64,000 bases of DNA from Rhodothermales bacterium (GTDB lineage Bacteria; Bacteroidota; Rhodothermia; Rhodothermales; Bin80): NCBI GenBank assembly GCA_958296045.1, contig CATQHT010000002.1:372001-436000 (forward strand), written 5' to 3'. This document shows positions 62,454 to 64,000 of this stretch, in pieces. How positions within the stretch are numbered: position 1 is the stretch's first letter; the number at the start of each line of letters is the position of its first letter. The notes beneath the pieces were generated by a model. The model was given only the letters and a program-made list of their open reading frames with translations, was not told the DNA's origin and ran no database searches. The position numbers were made by a program, and so were the translations under genes.

Positions 62454-63440
62454 ATGAGCGAGCAGCTCAGGACACGCGAGCTGTCGATAGTGAGTCGCAT
62501 TGTTGCGGTAGATGCTAAGGAAAAGCTCTTGGCCCTGGAGGAATCCACATTAGCTGCGTGGCTGGCAGGCATGCTGCGTGGTTACGTGGATAAGCTGGTG
62601 GTCTGTGATCCACGCCAGAATGCGCTGATTAGCAGGAGTGCGAGCAAGGACGACTTAACGGATGCGTTCCGCTTGGCCCGTCTGCTGCGGATGGGTGAGC
62701 TGCGACCGGTCTATCACTCGGATCATCAACACCGCGCCACCTTCAAGGCTATCGCGCAGCAATATCTCAAGCTGCGCGATAGCCAACACAGTCTGAAGAC
62801 CATCATAAAGGCGAAGTATCGGAGAGCGGGTGTCTTGCGCGTAGACGGGACAACGGTTTTCAGCGCGGCACACCGCAAGAGTTTTTTGGAGCAGCTGCCG
62901 AACGCTCCCACTCGTGAGATGGTATCGGATGATTATGATGTGCTGGATTCAACAATCGCGGCGCAGCAGAAGGCGCAAGACCGGATGATCCGAGAGGGCA
63001 GACGGTACCCAGAGATTCAGCAGTTCATGAAGATGCCCGGAGTGGGACCGATCAGTGCTCATATCTATGATGCGTTCATTCAGACGCCGCACCGTTTTGC
63101 GACCAAGCAGCGGCTTTGGCGCTACTGCAGGCTGGGCATTCGCACACGCAGTTCTGCTGGAAAGCCGCTGGCGTATAAACGTCTGGATCGCTCGGGCAAT
63201 GGCGAGCTCAAGGCCCTTAGCTATCGCGCCTGGATGAACGGCATACGCGGCGGTAAGGACTCGAATGAGGTGAAGCGCTTTTTTGAGGCCTCGCTGGATC
63301 GCACGAACAACCGCACACATGCGCGCCTGAATACGCAGCGCAAGATTCTGGCCGTGCTGTGGACCATCTGGAGAAAACAGACAGCCTACGACCCCAACCT
63401 CTTCTTTCCATTGACCCCAACCGCACAAGCGGTCTGCTGA
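62454..63440 (+). CDS. IS110-family transposase, N-terminus fused to IstA remnant
   Basis: The track ORF (62310-63440) starts in IstA. From about 62454 (MSEQLRTRELSIVSRIVAVD) it becomes a DEDD/IS110 transposase: LVVCDPRQNALISRSASKDD, DDLTDAFRLARLLRMGELRP, FMKMPGVGPISAHIYDAFIQ and the transposase_20 block FATKQRLWRYCRLGIRTRSS. The first RuvC-like Asp near the normal N-terminus is not seen, so either the gene is 5'-truncated by insertion into IstA or the start differs. The rest is intact (about 320 residues). IS110 elements have no inverted ends, so the borders cannot be drawn from sequence. Confidence 0.65.
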   Translation: MSEQLRTRELSIVSRIVAVDAKEKLLALEESTLAAWLAGMLRGYVDKLVVCDPRQNALISRSASKDDLTDAFRLARLLRMGELRPVYHSDHQHRATFKAIAQQYLKLRDSQHSLKTIIKAKYRRAGVLRVDGTTVFSAAHRKSFLEQLPNAPTREMVSDDYDVLDSTIAAQQKAQDRMIREGRRYPEIQQFMKMPGVGPISAHIYDAFIQTPHRFATKQRLWRYCRLGIRTRSSAGKPLAYKRLDRSGNGELKALSYRAWMNGIRGGKDSNEVKRFFEASLDRTNNRTHARLNTQRKILAVLWTIWRKQTAYDPNLFFPLTPTAQAVC

Positions 63441-63748
63441 GCCATTAGCAGCAGCGAAGGCCTTGTGCATGGCAGCCGCGACAGGCGGATACGGGTAGCC
63501 GGGAAATGCTCCACAGCGAGTATAAATGCCGTACGGTAAGTTCGAAACATAGCGTAGCACCCCGGCCTCCATGCCCCATATGACTATAGATCCCATTAGT
63601 GGGAATCTCATAAACGAGCCTGGCAATCGAAAAGCCCTGCCAACCGTCATGCACATCCGTTACCCCGCTGGCTACCAGCCCATGCACTGACCCCTCGCCT
63701 ACGCACGGCTCTACTGCAGATGCGGTCCTGACCGGGAGTCACGCGCGA

Positions 63749-63775
63749 CCTGAAAAATCTCGCCCATTTTTCAGG
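63749..63775. repeat. Perfect 10-bp inverted repeat
   Basis: CCTGAAAAAT-CTCGCCC-ATTTTTCAGG forms a 10-bp stem with a 7-nt loop. It has no T tract; it may be a binding site or the end of a small element. Confidence 0.4.
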
Positions 63776-63911
63776 ATGGGGGACCTATGGGCTTGACTTT
63801 CTTTTTGAAACGAGCCTCGCTGCTCCAGTGGACGTGGCTGCCCCGTTATGTTAGGGATTGTCTTCGCCCAACACCACGACCTCGCTCAACGCCACATTGC
63901 TCGGATCACAC

Positions 63912-63941
63912 AAAGCCCCTCGCGCACGTTCGCGGGCTTTT
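63912..63941. terminator. Possible bidirectional terminator
   Basis: AAAGCCC ... GGGCTTT stem with an inner CGCG pair and a TTTT run on each side (A-run on the left arm). The stem has a small bulge. It would serve the IS110 transposase or a gene beyond the window. Confidence 0.35.
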
Positions 63942-64000
63942 GCTGGACGACTCCATCCCATCGTAGCTAAGCTTGAACACATGCGCCTGTTTGGCATGGC

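Larger units (their letters stand above)
63441..64000. other. Terminal stretch, no recognised gene
   Basis: Short ORFs on both strands show no family. A perfect hairpin (63749-63775) and a T-tailed hairpin (63912-63941) are listed separately. The final bases may belong to an adjoining gene outside the window. Confidence 0.4.

Overview
The window looks like a Rhodothermota/Bacteroidota-type chromosome. It carries a CarboxypepD_reg-type TonB-dependent receptor, a YpdA-type flavoprotein, a PorV/FadL-like outer-membrane barrel, a single-chain glycyl-tRNA synthetase, many lipoproteins with clear lipoboxes, a six-bladed-propeller lipoprotein next to a Cys-rich secreted peptide, and the order infC-rpmI-rplT-pheS-pheT-(coiled coil)-zapA-rny. 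Several candidate promoters fit the TTG...TAnnTTG pattern of this group, and Shine-Dalgarno sequences are mostly weak. No rRNA operon, CRISPR array or secondary-metabolite cluster was seen. Housekeeping genes are intact while the DNA between them is full of broken insertion sequences (IS1634-, IS1380-, IS21-, IS66- and IS110-like), pseudogenes and long non-coding stretches. That suggests recent IS expansion and gene decay, perhaps host association or a small population (inference).

Layout. 0-11.6 kb: a partial unknown gene, a dead IS1634, an APC permease, gamma-glutamyltransferase, two tandem seven-heme cytochrome/TPR lipoproteins, ypdA and another dead IS1634. 11.8-16.2 kb: a type I R-M island (hsdM, HEPN-like gene, an MNT-HsdS fusion and a 24-codon stub of hsdR). 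IS1380 right-end remnants flank it, and a 5'-truncated group II intron tail lies beside it. 16.4-24.7 kb: tadA, a small membrane protein, a kelch lipoprotein, truA, a dead transposase gene split by a 706-nt group II intron, an outer-membrane protein, aroK and rnhB. 24.8-28.6 kb: IS66/IS21 wreckage, one lipoprotein and non-coding DNA.

28.7-40.3 kb: rho and glyS on the plus strand, then a broken dipeptidase. On the minus strand follow rny, a probable 6S-like RNA, zapA, a coiled-coil gene, pheT, pheS, rplT, rpmI, infC (non-canonical ATC start inferred) and tRNA-Val(GAC). 40.3-52.1 kb: a small membrane protein, endonuclease V, a TonB receptor, an aldo/keto reductase, a lipoprotein with ten 33-nt tandem repeats, a PorV/FadL-like barrel, mltG, chorismate mutase, an exported protein, a LytR_C protein, rsfS and a lipoprotein. 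52.4-64 kb: an IS cluster (IS1634 stub, intact-looking IS1380, intact IS21, an IS66 inserted in a gene, an IS21/IS110 chimera). It surrounds a damaged three-gene set: Cys-rich secreted peptide, propeller lipoprotein and membrane-anchored protein.

Main points of interest: the group II intron placed so that splicing would rejoin transposase exons in frame; the R-M island that has lost its nuclease and carries an MNT-HsdS fusion; the peptide/propeller/membrane-protein module with a nonsense codon and an IS66 insertion; the tandem heptaheme-TPR lipoproteins; and the probable 6S-like RNA between zapA and rny.
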